A stretch of DNA of 64,000 nucleotides, taken from assembly GCA_023404675.1 (NCBI GenBank), contig JAEYAW010000028.1, forward strand, positions 124,001-188,000, in the 5' to 3' direction. Made by a program: the position numbers and the translations under genes. Of the stretch, positions 51,820 to 60,422 are shown in pieces. The notes below the pieces were generated by a model. It ran no database searches, had not been told where the DNA came from, and saw nothing but the letters and a program-made list of their open reading frames with translations. Each line of letters opens with the position of its first letter. Within the stretch, counting starts at the first letter, position 1. This stretch comes from Pseudomonadota bacterium (lineage in GTDB: Bacteria > Pseudomonadota > Alphaproteobacteria > Rhizobiales > Xanthobacteraceae).

Positions 51820-52377
51820 GACCCTGCTCTTTTCGTGTTGAACCCGCGAGGAGGAATTTGCCGCTGCGAAACAAGTCGCCGCGCGATCAAGTCCTTGAGA
51901 TTCAATCGGAACTTAGACTTGCGGTCAGCGCGCTTTGCCCCCGCGCCTGCGAAATCGCGGTCTTGCTATCATAAGTGACAGCGGGGGCGCAACACGGGGT
52001 CTCGCGTACAGCGCCCAAACGTCGCGGGCGGAACGGATCGGCTTCAACGAGGTGGTTCCCGCCGCCGCGTCCCGCCTGGCGCAGGGCAGCCTCAACCTGA
52101 GCGCATGAACCGGTCACCGAATTTTAACTTTGCGAAAACGCATGAAACCTTCCGCGACAAGTATTCGATCAGATAACATAGTTAAAAATGTATTAATAGA
52201 CGAATATCTAGTAGTAATCCTAGTCTAACTTCGAATCACGATCACAATTAGGAAGATTTAAAGACAAGTTCACCCTGTCAGATTCCGGCCTCATTTCGCA
52301 AACACCAGACCTGTCACCTTCGGGTACGGGGCGAGATACTCGGAACCAAGCCAACGAAACCGGACAGGGACTCTTGA
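51820..52377. other. 558-base divergent intergenic region between atpH and rlpA
   Basis: The half next to atpH (to about 52115) is GC-rich and holds a coding-like fragment (52007-52108). The half next to rlpA (about 52120-52270) is unusually AT-rich for this window, with ATAACATAGTTAAAAATG and TATTAATAGACGAATATC. It looks like a promoter region for rlpA, with no gene I can support. The atp promoter is probably within the first 200 bases. I found no convincing tRNA, riboswitch or long hairpin in it. Confidence 0.6.
52007..52108 (+). pseudogene. Coding-like fragment, possible gene remnant
   Basis: A 33-codon stretch ending in TGA reads YSAQTSRAERIGFNEVVPAA followed by ASRLAQGSLNLSA. Almost every codon ends in G or C, as in real genes here, while neighbouring frames do not look coding. 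There is no ATG or GTG start in frame with a ribosome site; the frame continues upstream with stop-free but less typical codons to about 51913. It may be the 3' remnant of a deleted gene or chance. I do not recognise the sequence. Confidence 0.3.
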
Positions 52378-52839
52378 ATGCAGAACAAGACTTCGCAGCG
52401 GCGCATGCGCCCGATCAGCGCGCTCGTCACCCTCACCGCCGCAGCCGTCGTGCTCACATCCACCGTCACCGCAAGCTCGGCCAACAGCCGGCACGCCAGG
52501 AGCGGACAGCCTCAACAGCTCAAGCACAGCTGGCTCGACGCCAACGCCTCGGCCCAGACCGGCGGCCGGTCGTTCTCCGGAGTGGCATCTCATTACGGAC
52601 TTGAAGCGGGCAACAAGACCGCATCCGGCCAGCGCATGAATCCGCACGCGATGACCGCAGCCCACCGCACCCTGCCGTTCGGCACCAAACTGCGCGTCAC
52701 TCATCGCAACCGAAGCGTCGTCGTGACGATCAACGATCGCGGCCCGTTCATCCGGGGGCGCGTGCTCGATCTCTCAAACGGCGCGGCCCGCGCCATCGGC
52801 CTCAACGGCCTCGGCCGCGTCGTCGCCGAAGTGCAGTAA
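52378..52839 (+). CDS. RlpA family septal ring lytic transglycosylase-like protein
   Basis: 153 residues. A signal peptide (SALVTLTAAAVVLTSTVTASS) without a lipobox Cys, so it is secreted rather than lipid-anchored. The double-psi beta-barrel follows: FSGVASHYGLEAGNKTASGQ, MNPHAMTAAHRTLPFGTKL, VTHRNRSVVVTINDRGPF (Asp120) and GRVLDLSNGAARAIGL. RlpA can cut glycan strands lacking stem peptides; this short form has the barrel only, with no SPOR domain for septal targeting. AGGGA precedes the ATG. It is divergent from atpH, with a long AT-rich promoter region. Confidence 0.85.
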   Translation: MQNKTSQRRMRPISALVTLTAAAVVLTSTVTASSANSRHARSGQPQQLKHSWLDANASAQTGGRSFSGVASHYGLEAGNKTASGQRMNPHAMTAAHRTLPFGTKLRVTHRNRSVVVTINDRGPFIRGRVLDLSNGAARAIGLNGLGRVVAEVQ

Positions 52840-52887
52840 AGTCCAGCGCCCGGGCCCCATGCAGGGGCCTGAAACTGGCCATCGGTC

Positions 52888-53006
52888 CGTCATCCCCAGG
52901 TGCGAGCGTTCCTGATCGCGAGCCTCGAAGGATGAGCGGCCGCTGCACAGATATCCGATCCGTCGCCCTTGGGCCGTTGCTGCGCAACGGCACCTCAGGG
53001 TGACGG
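52888..53006. repeat. Dispersed palindromic repeat family A, copy at rlpA-priA
   Basis: CGTCATCCCCAGGTGCGAGCG, GCGAGCCTCGAAGGATGAGCG, then CGCCCTTGGGCCGTTGCTGCGCAACGGC and CACCTCAGGGTGACGG. The right inner arm carries an extra hairpin (GCCGTTGCTGCGCAACGGC) in place of CTTCGAGGCTCG. It lies between the convergent ends of rlpA and priA. Confidence 0.8.
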
Positions 53007-53040
53007 ATCATCCCATCGCCGCGATATGCCAAAAAATATC

Positions 53041-55215
53041 TTACAAAAAGCTCTGCGGATCGATATCGATCGCAAGCTTGAGATTGCCCTTGGCCTTCGG
53101 CGCGGCGGCCATCCACTCGCGCATGTAGCGCGACAGATCGAATCCCTTCGCCGACTTCACCAGCACGCGAAACCGGTAGCGGCCCTTGATCACGGCCAGC
53201 GGCGCCTCGGCGGGGCCGAGCACCTGCACACGCTCCTCGCGCGGCGCCCTGGCAACGATACTGCGCGCAAACCCCTCCGTTGCGGGCCGGTCTCCACCCG
53301 AGACGACCAGGCTCGCCAACCGCCCGAACGGCGGATAGCCGGTGCGCTCGCGCGCCTCGATCTCGCTGTCGTAGAAGGCCTCGCGGTCGCACGCCACCAG
53401 CGCCTTCATCACCGGATGCTCGGGCTGATGCGTTTGCAAGTAGCCGACGCCGTGACCCTGCTCGCGTCCGGCGCGCCCGATCACCTGATTGAGCAGTTGA
53501 AAGGTACGCTCGGCCGCGCGCGGATCGCCGTTGCCGAGCCCCAGATCGGCATCCACCACGCCGACCAGATTGAGCCGCGGAAAGTGATGGCCCTTGGCGA
53601 CGAGCTGCGTGCCGATCACGATATCGACGCGGCCCTCCGCGATCTCGCTCAGCTCGGCGCGCATCGTCTCCATCGAAGTGATGAGATCGCTCGACAGCAC
53701 CATGGTGCGCGCTTCCGGAAACAGCGCCGCCGCCTCTTCCTGCAAACGCTCGACGCCGGGACCGATGGCGGCCAGCGATTCCTCCGCGCCGCATTGCGGG
53801 CAAACATGCGGACGCGGCATCGAGAAGCCGCAGTGATGGCACACCAGCCGCTGGCGGAAGCGATGATCGACCAGCCACGCGTCGCAGATGGTGCAGGCGA
53901 AGCGATGGCCGCAGGCACGGCACAGCGTCAGCGGCGCATAGCCGCGCCGGTTGAGAAACAGCAGGGCCTGCTCGCCGCGCGCGATGGAATTCTTCACGGC
54001 TTCCGCGAGCGGCGGCGAGATGAAGCGGCCGCGCGGCGGGCCTTCGCGGCGCAGGTCGATGGCCTCGATGTGCGGCATCGCCTGTCCGCCGAACCGCGCC
54101 GGCAGCGGCACGCGGGTGTAACGACCGAGCCGCGCATTCACCTCGGTCTCGACCGAGGGCGTCGCGGAGGCGAGCACCACCGGAAACTGCGCGATCCGCC
54201 CGCGCACCACCGCCATGTCGCGCGCGTGATAATGCGCGCCGTCGTCCTGCTTGTAAGATTGATCGTGCTCCTCATCGACCACGATCAGGCCAAGCTCCGC
54301 ATAGGGCAGGAACAGCGCCGAGCGTGCGCCGACCACCACGCGCGCCTCGCCCGAGGCGACGGCGGCCCAGTTGCGCGCGCGGGTGCGCGGCGTCAGCTCC
54401 GAATGCCACTCGATCGGCCGTTCGCCGAACCGCTTCGAGAAGCGGTCGAGAAACTGGCCTGTCAGCGCGATTTCCGGCATCAGGATCAGCACCTGTTTGC
54501 CGCGCCGCAGCGCCTCCGCCACCGCCTCGAAATAGACTTCGGTCTTGCCCGATCCGGTGACGCCATCGAGCACCGCGACCTGAAACTTGCCCTCCCGCGC
54601 CATCGCGCGCAGCGCGTCGGCAGCCTCGGTCTGCTCCGGCGAAAAATCCGGCGGCGAAAAATCCGGATCGGGCGGCGGCGGCGCGGCCGGGCGCGGCATC
54701 GCCTCGGTCGCCAGCGTGCCTTCATCGACAAGGCCGTCGATCACGCCCGCACTGACGCCGGCCTCGCGCACGACGTCGGACTTGCCGTGCAACAGGCCAT
54801 CGGACAGCACGGCCAGCACGCGGTTGCGCGCGGCCGTCATGCGCTGCGGATGCGGCCCGACCAGCCGCACGCCGACGCGCATGCGCTCGGGGCCGAGATG
54901 CTCGCCCATCCGCAGCGTCATGCGCAGCACCATGCCGCGCGCCGACAGCGTGTAGGCCGAGACCCAGTCGACGAACTTGCGCAGCTCCTCCTTCAGCGGC
55001 GGCACGTCCACCGCGCCGGAAATATCCTTCAGGCGATTGTGCAGGCGCGGATCGGGTGACGGATTTTCGGCCCACACCACGCCGATGGCCTCGCGCGGGC
55101 CGAGCGGCACCACCACCACCGCGCCCGGCCGCAGGTCGGCATCGGCCGGCACCCGGTAGGAATAGGTGTGGTCCAGCGCCACCGGAACCAGAACATCGAC
55201 GACCCGCGTGGCCAT
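53041..55215 (-). CDS. priA: Primosomal protein N' (replication restart helicase PriA)
   Basis: 724 residues. It reloads the replisome at collapsed forks. The N-terminal 3'-DNA-binding domain is MATRVVDVLVPVALDHTYSY onward. The superfamily-2 helicase has Walker A GVTGSGKT (218-225), the DEEH box (VVDEEHDQSYKQDDG) and motif TQLVAKGHHFP. Eight Cys in four CxxC pairs (CRACG, CTIC, CHHCG, CPQCG) form the two zinc sites. The C-terminal GRYRFRVLVKSAKG is typical. No ribosome site of note is seen upstream. It is divergent from xerC, with a family A repeat between. Confidence 0.95.
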   Translation of the reverse strand: MATRVVDVLVPVALDHTYSYRVPADADLRPGAVVVVPLGPREAIGVVWAENPSPDPRLHNRLKDISGAVDVPPLKEELRKFVDWVSAYTLSARGMVLRMTLRMGEHLGPERMRVGVRLVGPHPQRMTAARNRVLAVLSDGLLHGKSDVVREAGVSAGVIDGLVDEGTLATEAMPRPAAPPPPDPDFSPPDFSPEQTEAADALRAMAREGKFQVAVLDGVTGSGKTEVYFEAVAEALRRGKQVLILMPEIALTGQFLDRFSKRFGERPIEWHSELTPRTRARNWAAVASGEARVVVGARSALFLPYAELGLIVVDEEHDQSYKQDDGAHYHARDMAVVRGRIAQFPVVLASATPSVETEVNARLGRYTRVPLPARFGGQAMPHIEAIDLRREGPPRGRFISPPLAEAVKNSIARGEQALLFLNRRGYAPLTLCRACGHRFACTICDAWLVDHRFRQRLVCHHCGFSMPRPHVCPQCGAEESLAAIGPGVERLQEEAAALFPEARTMVLSSDLITSMETMRAELSEIAEGRVDIVIGTQLVAKGHHFPRLNLVGVVDADLGLGNGDPRAAERTFQLLNQVIGRAGREQGHGVGYLQTHQPEHPVMKALVACDREAFYDSEIEARERTGYPPFGRLASLVVSGGDRPATEGFARSIVARAPREERVQVLGPAEAPLAVIKGRYRFRVLVKSAKGFDLSRYMREWMAAAPKAKGNLKLAIDIDPQSFL

Positions 55216-55300
55216 GAAGAATCCGGAAATCCCAAGCTTAATGGAGAATCAACGATCCCGATGGGACAGTAGGGCCTGACCTGTCGAGGTTGAAGGGAAC

Positions 55301-55416
55301 CGTCACCCTGAGGAGCCGGCATGCATGCGACGGCCTCGAAGGGTGACTGAACATATGACGTCGCCGTCCATCCTTCGAGGCTCGCGACCAGAATCGCTCG
55401 CACCTCAGAATAACGG
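55301..55416. repeat. Dispersed palindromic repeat family A, copy at priA/xerC
   Basis: CGTCACCCTGAGGAGC, GGCCTCGAAGGGTGACTG, CGTCCATCCTTCGAGGCTCGCG and GCTCGCACCTCAGAATAACGG. This copy lies between divergent gene starts (priA and xerC), unlike others that lie between gene ends, so it is transcribed as an untranslated leader or not at all. Confidence 0.85.
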
Positions 55417-55453
55417 TGCGCGGCCCCACGGTTTTTCAGGCGCACGAGAAAGC

Positions 55454-56425
55454 ATGCCTCCAAAAGAATCCCCCACGCAAGGCGACCTCGATCCGTCGAT
55501 CGGCACCGACACCGCCAACGCGGTGCTGCGCTGGATGGCGCATCTGCGCGCCGAGCGGCGGCTGTCGCCGAAGACGCTGGAGGCCTATGCCCGCGATCTG
55601 CGCCAGTTCACCGCGTTCCTGTGCGAACACTGGGGCGAGCCGGTCTCGCTGGCGCGTTTCCGCGACCTCGAAACGTCCGACGTGCGCGCCTTCATGGCGG
55701 CGCGGCGCGGCGACGACATCGCCGGCCGCTCCCTGATGCGGGCGCTGGCGGGGCTGCGCTCGTTCGGCCGGTTTCTGGAGCGCGAGGGCACCGGCAAGGT
55801 CGGCGCGCTCGCCGCTGTGCGCGCGCCCAAGATCAAGAAGAGCCTGCCCAAGCCGCTGCAGATGGCGGCGGCGAAGCAGGTGGTCGATCCGGACAGCCGC
55901 GCCGGCGAAGAGCGAGACCCGTGGATTCTGGCCCGCGACGCCGCCGTGCTGGCGCTGCTCTACGGCTCGGGCCTGCGCATCTCCGAGGCGCTGGGCCTGA
56001 AGCGGCAGGAAGTCCCGATGCCGGGCGAAGGCGACGTCATCGTCGTCACCGGCAAGGGCAACAAGACCCGCATGGTGCCGGTGCTGCAAGGCGTGCTGAA
56101 CGCCGTCGCCGACTATATCCGCCTGTGCCCCTACACGCTGGCCCCGAACGGTCCGCTGTTCGTCGGCGCGCGCGGCGGCCCGCTGTCGCCACGCATCATC
56201 CAGCTCGCCATGGAGCGGCTGCGCGGCGCGCTCGGCCTGCCGGACACCGCGACGCCTCATGCGCTGCGCCATTCCTTCGCGACGCATCTGCTGTCGCGCG
56301 GCGGCGACCTGCGGGCCATCCAGGAGCTGCTCGGCCACGCCTCGCTCTCCACCACGCAGGTCTATACCGGCATCGACACCGAGCGGCTGCTCGACGTCTA
56401 CCGCACCGCCCATCCCCGCGCCTGA
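55454..56425 (+). CDS. xerC: Site-specific tyrosine recombinase XerC
   Basis: 323 residues from MPPKESPTQGDLD. Partner of XerD in dif recombination. Catalytic residues are Arg175 (GSGLRISEAL), Lys201 (VTGKGNKTR), His269 and Arg272 (PHALRHSFATH), His295 (LLGHASLSTTQ) and nucleophile Tyr304. The N-terminal SAM-like domain is at about 22-125. Ending in IDTERLLDVYRTAHPRA is typical for XerC rather than XerD. The longer frame upstream crosses a repeat and was rejected. It is divergent from priA. xerD lies 28 kb away, so the two are not an operon. Confidence 0.92.
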   Translation: MPPKESPTQGDLDPSIGTDTANAVLRWMAHLRAERRLSPKTLEAYARDLRQFTAFLCEHWGEPVSLARFRDLETSDVRAFMAARRGDDIAGRSLMRALAGLRSFGRFLEREGTGKVGALAAVRAPKIKKSLPKPLQMAAAKQVVDPDSRAGEERDPWILARDAAVLALLYGSGLRISEALGLKRQEVPMPGEGDVIVVTGKGNKTRMVPVLQGVLNAVADYIRLCPYTLAPNGPLFVGARGGPLSPRIIQLAMERLRGALGLPDTATPHALRHSFATHLLSRGGDLRAIQELLGHASLSTTQVYTGIDTERLLDVYRTAHPRA

Positions 56426-56569
56426 CGCGGTCTGACGGCCGCGCCGGCGGCAGCATGTCTGCCCCGCCTGTCCACCGGAATATGTTTTGCGTCGGCGAGC
56501 CCACCGCGCCCTTGCGCCGGTTCCGGCCTTCGGTCATCAGTTACCGCCGACAAATCGGGGCACAAGGCC

Positions 56570-57139
56570 ATGAGCGCACACGAAAGCATGGAGCATGCGG
56601 AGCATGCCCAGCATGCATCCGGGGAAAACAAGAAGATCGCGCTGCTGATCGCGGTGCTGGCTCTCTGCCTCGCGTTCTCGGAAACGCTCGGCAAGGGTGC
56701 GCAGACCGAGGCCATCAGCCTGAATGTGCAGGCCGCAAACTACTGGGCGTTCTTTCAGGCCAAGACGATCCGCAGGACGGTGGTGCAGACCGCCGCCGAG
56801 CAGGCCAAACTCGCACCCGCCGATCCGGCCGTCACTGCCCAGATCGAGGCATGGCAGAAGACCGCTGCACGCTACCGCACCGAGCCGGAGACCGGCGAGG
56901 GCTCCGAGCAGCTGGCCGAAAAGGCCAAGCATGCCGAGCACGAGCGCGACACCTCGCTGGCCAAGTATCACCAGTTCGAGCTGGCGTCAGGCGCATTCCA
57001 GATCGCCATCGTGCTGGCGTCGGCAACCATCATCACCGGCATGGTGGTGCTGGCCTGGATCGCGGGCCTGCTCGGGGTCGGCGGACTGATGTTTCTCGGC
57101 CTTGGTGTGTTCGCGCCGCACGCCGTGCACCTGATGTGA
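56570..57139 (+). CDS. DUF4337 family membrane protein
   Basis: 189 residues. A His/Glu/Ala-rich N-terminus (MSAHESMEHAEHAQHASGEN) precedes one membrane helix (IALLIAVLALCLAFSETL), an amphipathic middle with QAANYWAFFQAKTIRRTVVQ, a charged stretch (EKAKHAEHERDTSLAKYHQFE) and two C-terminal membrane helices. This order and the ANYWAFFQAKTIR motif are those of DUF4337, whose function is unknown. It follows xerC by 144 bases. Its stop lies one base from the stop of the convergent gene at 57141. Confidence 0.85.
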   Translation: MSAHESMEHAEHAQHASGENKKIALLIAVLALCLAFSETLGKGAQTEAISLNVQAANYWAFFQAKTIRRTVVQTAAEQAKLAPADPAVTAQIEAWQKTAARYRTEPETGEGSEQLAEKAKHAEHERDTSLAKYHQFELASGAFQIAIVLASATIITGMVVLAWIAGLLGVGGLMFLGLGVFAPHAVHLM

Positions 57140-57140
57140 C

Positions 57141-57689
57141 CTACAAAGACGCCGCGCGCGTCATGTGCAGCCGCCGCCGGTAGCGGCGGATCACCCGCAG
57201 CAGGCGGGGCCGGGGCGCGCCGCGGCCGCCGGTGATCGCGCGAAGCTGCGCGCGGATGCCGTCCATGATCGGCGCGACCAGCGCATGGGCGCGGGCGCGC
57301 AGGGCGACAACCGTCTCATAAAGACGCCGGAACCAGCGCATCTCCAGCAGCCTCGGCCGGGTCAGGTCGAAGATGAAGGCGGTAACGCCGAGACCCGCCA
57401 GCTTGACGAAGGCCGCAACCGCCAGCGCCGCCATGAAATGGTGATGCGCGATCAGCCAGACGCCGACGAATTTCAGCGGCAGCAGGAACGCGGTCGGCAG
57501 CAGGAACACGACCAGCGCCAACGACGGCGGCAGCGCCTCGATGCGCCGCGCCAGCCACTGCTTGAGCGCCGCCAGCGGAATGAGACGCACAATGCGCGCC
57601 ACCAAAGGCTCGAGGTGGTCCCAGAGCCAGGCCTCGATCAGGAAGATGAGCGCGAGAACGAACCAGAGCGGTTTGAGCAGACGGGTCAT
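57141..57689 (-). CDS. Integral membrane protein, function unknown
   Basis: 182 residues from MTRLLKPLWFVLALIFLIEAW (57689); the 14-residue upstream extension has no support. Three hydrophobic segments (about 5-25, 52-80 and 82-105) include SLALVVFLLPTAFLLPLKF and HHHFMAALAVAAFVKLAGL. A highly basic cytoplasmic C-terminus (about 140-182, with RLLRVIRRYRRRLHMTR) follows a Pro/Arg-containing turn. I do not recognise a named family, although similar proteins are common in Bradyrhizobium. The gene faces the DUF4337 gene with one base between stops. The 213 to 255 bases upstream of it hold nothing I can name. Confidence 0.7.
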   Translation of the reverse strand: MTRLLKPLWFVLALIFLIEAWLWDHLEPLVARIVRLIPLAALKQWLARRIEALPPSLALVVFLLPTAFLLPLKFVGVWLIAHHHFMAALAVAAFVKLAGLGVTAFIFDLTRPRLLEMRWFRRLYETVVALRARAHALVAPIMDGIRAQLRAITGGRGAPRPRLLRVIRRYRRRLHMTRAASL

Positions 57690-57944
57690 GATGGCACTCG
57701 GGACAGCCCGCCTGACAGCGGAACTCCCCATCCCTTAATTCCCCATTGCGCCGATTGCGCGATCCGGGGCCGGACTGGCATCGACCGCGAGCCGTGGTTA
57801 ACCGATCCGCATCCCGATACCGACATTGCCATCTGGGAATGCACGCGGTCTCCCGCCAGAGCGCGCAGCGGGCCGTGACAGTGTGCCGCGGCCCGGCCTG
57901 ATCGCCTGAACTCCCGGCAAGCCGGGAAGTTCGGAAGGCGGGGA

Positions 57945-59345
57945 TCAGAAGTGGATCGCGCGCTTGGCCACGGCGAGCGCGGCCTCCTTGATCGCTTCCG
58001 AGCGGGTCGGATGGGCGTGGCAGCTGCGCGCGATGTCCTCCGCCGCGCCGCCGAACTCCATGGCGATCACCGCCTCGTGGATCATCTCGCCCGCCTCGCG
58101 GCCGATGATGTGCACGCCGAGCACCCGGTCGGTCCTGGCGTCGGCCAGGATCTTCACGAAGCCGTCGGTGGTCTGGTTGACCTTGGAGCGGCCGTTGGCC
58201 GTGAACGGGAACTTGCCGACATTGTACGCCACGTTGGCGGCCTTCAGCTCTTCCTCGGTCTTGCCGACGGAGGCCACTTCCGGCGTCGTGTAGACCACGC
58301 CCGGAATGATGTCGTAGTTCACGTGGCCCGACTGCCCCGCGAGGATCTCGGCGATGGCCACGCCCTCGTCCTCGGCCTTGTGCGCCAGCATCGGGCCGCG
58401 CACCACGTCGCCGATGGCGTAGACGCCCGGCACGTTGGTGGCGAAGTGACCGTCGATCTTCACCCGGCCGCGCTCGTCGAGCTCGACGCCCGCTTCCTTC
58501 AGGCCGAGACCTTCCGTGAACGGCACGCGGCCGATGGCGACCAGCACCACGTCGGCCTCGATGGTTTCCGCCGCGCCCCCGGCGGCCGGCTCGACGGTCG
58601 CCTTCAGCGTCGCACCGGAGGTGTCGATACCCGTCACCTTGGCGCCGAGCTTGAAGCCAAAGCCCTGCTTTTCGAGGATCCGCTGGAACTGCTTGGCGAC
58701 CTCGCCGTCCATGCCCGGCAGGATGCGGTCGAGGAATTCCACCACCGTGACCTGCGCGCCGAGACGGTGCCACACCGAGCCGAGTTCGAGGCCGATCACG
58801 CCCGCGCCGACCACGAGCAGCTTGCCGGGCACCTTCTCGAGCGACAGCGCGCCGGTGGACGACACCACGCGCTTCTCGTCGATGGTGATGCCGCGCAGCT
58901 GCGTCACGGCCGAACCCGACGCGATGACGATGTTCTTCGTCTCCACCGCCTGCGCCTTGCCGTCCGCGCCGGTCACCTCGACCTTGCCGGTGCCGACGAC
59001 GCGGCCGGTGCCGGCGAAAGAATCGATCTTGTTCTTCTTGAGAAGAAACTCGACGCCCTTGACGTTGCCGTCGATGCCCTGCTGCTTGAAGGTCATCATC
59101 GAAGGCAGATCGAGCTCCGGCGCGGGCACCTTGATGCCCATCTTCGCAAAGCCGTGGCCGGCTTCCTCGAACAGTTCGGACGCGTGCAGCAACGCCTTGG
59201 ACGGCATGCAGCCGACATTGAGACAGGTGCCGCCGAAGGTCGGGTTCTTCTCGACCACCGCCACCTTCATGCCGAGCTGCGCCGCGCGGATCGCGCAGAC
59301 ATAACCGCCGGGGCCCGTGCCGATAACAACAAGATCATACGCCAT
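57945..59345 (-). CDS. lpd: Dihydrolipoyl dehydrogenase
   Basis: 466 residues, FAD-dependent E3 that reoxidises lipoamide for the 2-oxoglutarate complex (and others). Redox Cys pair Cys41 and Cys46 (GGTCLNVGCMPSK). FAD motif VVIGTGPGGYVCAIRAAQLG; NAD motif VVGAGVIGLELGSVW. The C-terminal His445-Glu450 pair (CHAHPTRSE) is the active-site base of the partner subunit. GAGG sits eight bases before the ATG. It is the last gene of sucA-sucB-SDR-lpd; a partial family A repeat lies upstream. The gene also could serve pyruvate dehydrogenase, but the suc context favours the 2-oxoglutarate complex. Confidence 0.95.
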   Translation of the reverse strand: MAYDLVVIGTGPGGYVCAIRAAQLGMKVAVVEKNPTFGGTCLNVGCMPSKALLHASELFEEAGHGFAKMGIKVPAPELDLPSMMTFKQQGIDGNVKGVEFLLKKNKIDSFAGTGRVVGTGKVEVTGADGKAQAVETKNIVIASGSAVTQLRGITIDEKRVVSSTGALSLEKVPGKLLVVGAGVIGLELGSVWHRLGAQVTVVEFLDRILPGMDGEVAKQFQRILEKQGFGFKLGAKVTGIDTSGATLKATVEPAAGGAAETIEADVVLVAIGRVPFTEGLGLKEAGVELDERGRVKIDGHFATNVPGVYAIGDVVRGPMLAHKAEDEGVAIAEILAGQSGHVNYDIIPGVVYTTPEVASVGKTEEELKAANVAYNVGKFPFTANGRSKVNQTTDGFVKILADARTDRVLGVHIIGREAGEMIHEAVIAMEFGGAAEDIARSCHAHPTRSEAIKEAALAVAKRAIHF

Positions 59346-59400
59346 AGTTCAAACCTCAGATCTAGCATGAACAGCCGTCGAGGCCGCTCAGTTCGTATTA

Positions 59401-59432
59401 GCATCCCTCAAAGCTCGCGCCTCAGGATGACG
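59401..59432. repeat. Partial copy of palindromic repeat family A (SDR-lpd gap)
   Basis: Only the right arm is clear: CATCCCTCAAAGCTCGCGCC followed by CTCAGGATGACG. It lies 56 bases upstream of lpd, inside the sucA-sucB-SDR-lpd gene cluster. The left arm appears lost. Confidence 0.6.
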
Positions 59433-59496
59433 CCGAGCTTGATCCGGAAGGGCCGAAGCGCGGCGAAAGCCGCGAACGACGACGACGATGATTGAC

Positions 59497-60243
59497 CTAC
59501 CGCCCTCCCGACACGTCGAGAATGGCGCTGGTGACATAGGAGGCCTCGTCCGACATCAGCCAGACGACGGCATTGGCGATTTCCTCCGCCGTGCCGACGC
59601 GCTGCATCGGCACGTTTCCGGCAAGCCGATGCGCGCGGTCAGGCTCGCCGCCGGAGGCATGGATTTCGGTATCGATCAGGCCGGGCCGGATCGCGGCGAC
59701 GCGGATGCCTTCCGCCGCGACCTCGTGCCCCAGCCCCACCGTGAACGAATCCACCGCGCCCTTGGACGCGGCATAATCGACGTAAGTGTTCGGCGAGCCG
59801 AGCTTGGCCGCAACCGATGACAGGTTGACGATGACGCCGCCCTTGCCGCCGTGACGGGTGGACATCCGCTTCACGGCCTCCCGCGCGCACAGGATGCTGC
59901 CGGTGACGTTCACCGCCATGATGCGCTGGATGCGGTCCGCGCTCATGTCCTCGACGCGGGATGTCGTGCCGACAATGCCGGCGTTGTTGACCAGCGCGCC
60001 GAGCCGGCCGAACTCATCCGCCGCCTTGAACAGCGCGAGGATGTCCGCCTCGATCGCGACATCACACTTCACGGCGACGGCCTTGCCGTTGCCGCCCGCG
60101 ATCTTCGCCACCACCTCGTCGGCCGCCGCCCTGTTGCTGGCATAGCCGACGACGACCTTGAAGCCTCGCGCGGCCGCCGCCAGCGCAGTGGCGCGGCCGA
60201 TTCCGCGGCTGCCTCCGGTGATGACAACGACGGGATGGGTCAT
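59497..60243 (-). CDS. Short-chain dehydrogenase/reductase between sucB and lpd
   Basis: 248 residues from the ATG at 60243, with GGAGAG five bases upstream; a longer frame reading into a repeat was rejected. Cofactor loop TGGSRGIGR (9-17), NNAG at 86-89, and catalytic Ser142/143, Tyr157 and Lys161 (YVDYAASKGAV). The C-terminus ending AILDVSGGR is typical of SDRs such as 3-oxoacyl-ACP reductase relatives. An SDR at this place, between sucB and lpd, recurs in Rhizobiales, but its role in the 2-oxoglutarate complex, if any, is unknown. It is flanked by two copies of repeat family A. Confidence 0.88.
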   Translation of the reverse strand: MTHPVVVITGGSRGIGRATALAAAARGFKVVVGYASNRAAADEVVAKIAGGNGKAVAVKCDVAIEADILALFKAADEFGRLGALVNNAGIVGTTSRVEDMSADRIQRIMAVNVTGSILCAREAVKRMSTRHGGKGGVIVNLSSVAAKLGSPNTYVDYAASKGAVDSFTVGLGHEVAAEGIRVAAIRPGLIDTEIHASGGEPDRAHRLAGNVPMQRVGTAEEIANAVVWLMSDEASYVTSAILDVSGGR

Positions 60244-60300
60244 GAGGCTCTCCGCGCGAAGGACTGTCCAAACGGTGACGAATCGCGGCCCGCCCGCTGT

Positions 60301-60396
60301 GTCATCCGCAGATGCCCGCCATCTTTCATCGCGAGCCTCGAAGGATGGCCGCACCCTTCGAGACCATCGCTCCGCGACGGGGCCTCAGGGTGACGG
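60301..60396. repeat. Dispersed palindromic repeat family A, copy at sucB-SDR
   Basis: GTCATCCGCAGATGC, GCGAGCCTCGAAGGATGGCC, GCACCCTTCGAGACCATCGC and GGCCTCAGGGTGACGG. It lies 26 bases after the sucB stop and within 60 bases of the SDR start, filling most of the gap. Arms are less well conserved than in the atp copies. Confidence 0.8.
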
Positions 60397-60422
60397 GTCC
60401 AATTCATCACGATCGCCTGTCC

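Noticed and set aside
51902..52117. A 71-codon minus-strand frame upstream of atpH
   Set aside because: No ribosome site or known motif, and codon use is unlike the true genes. The plus-strand fragment within it looks more coding-like.
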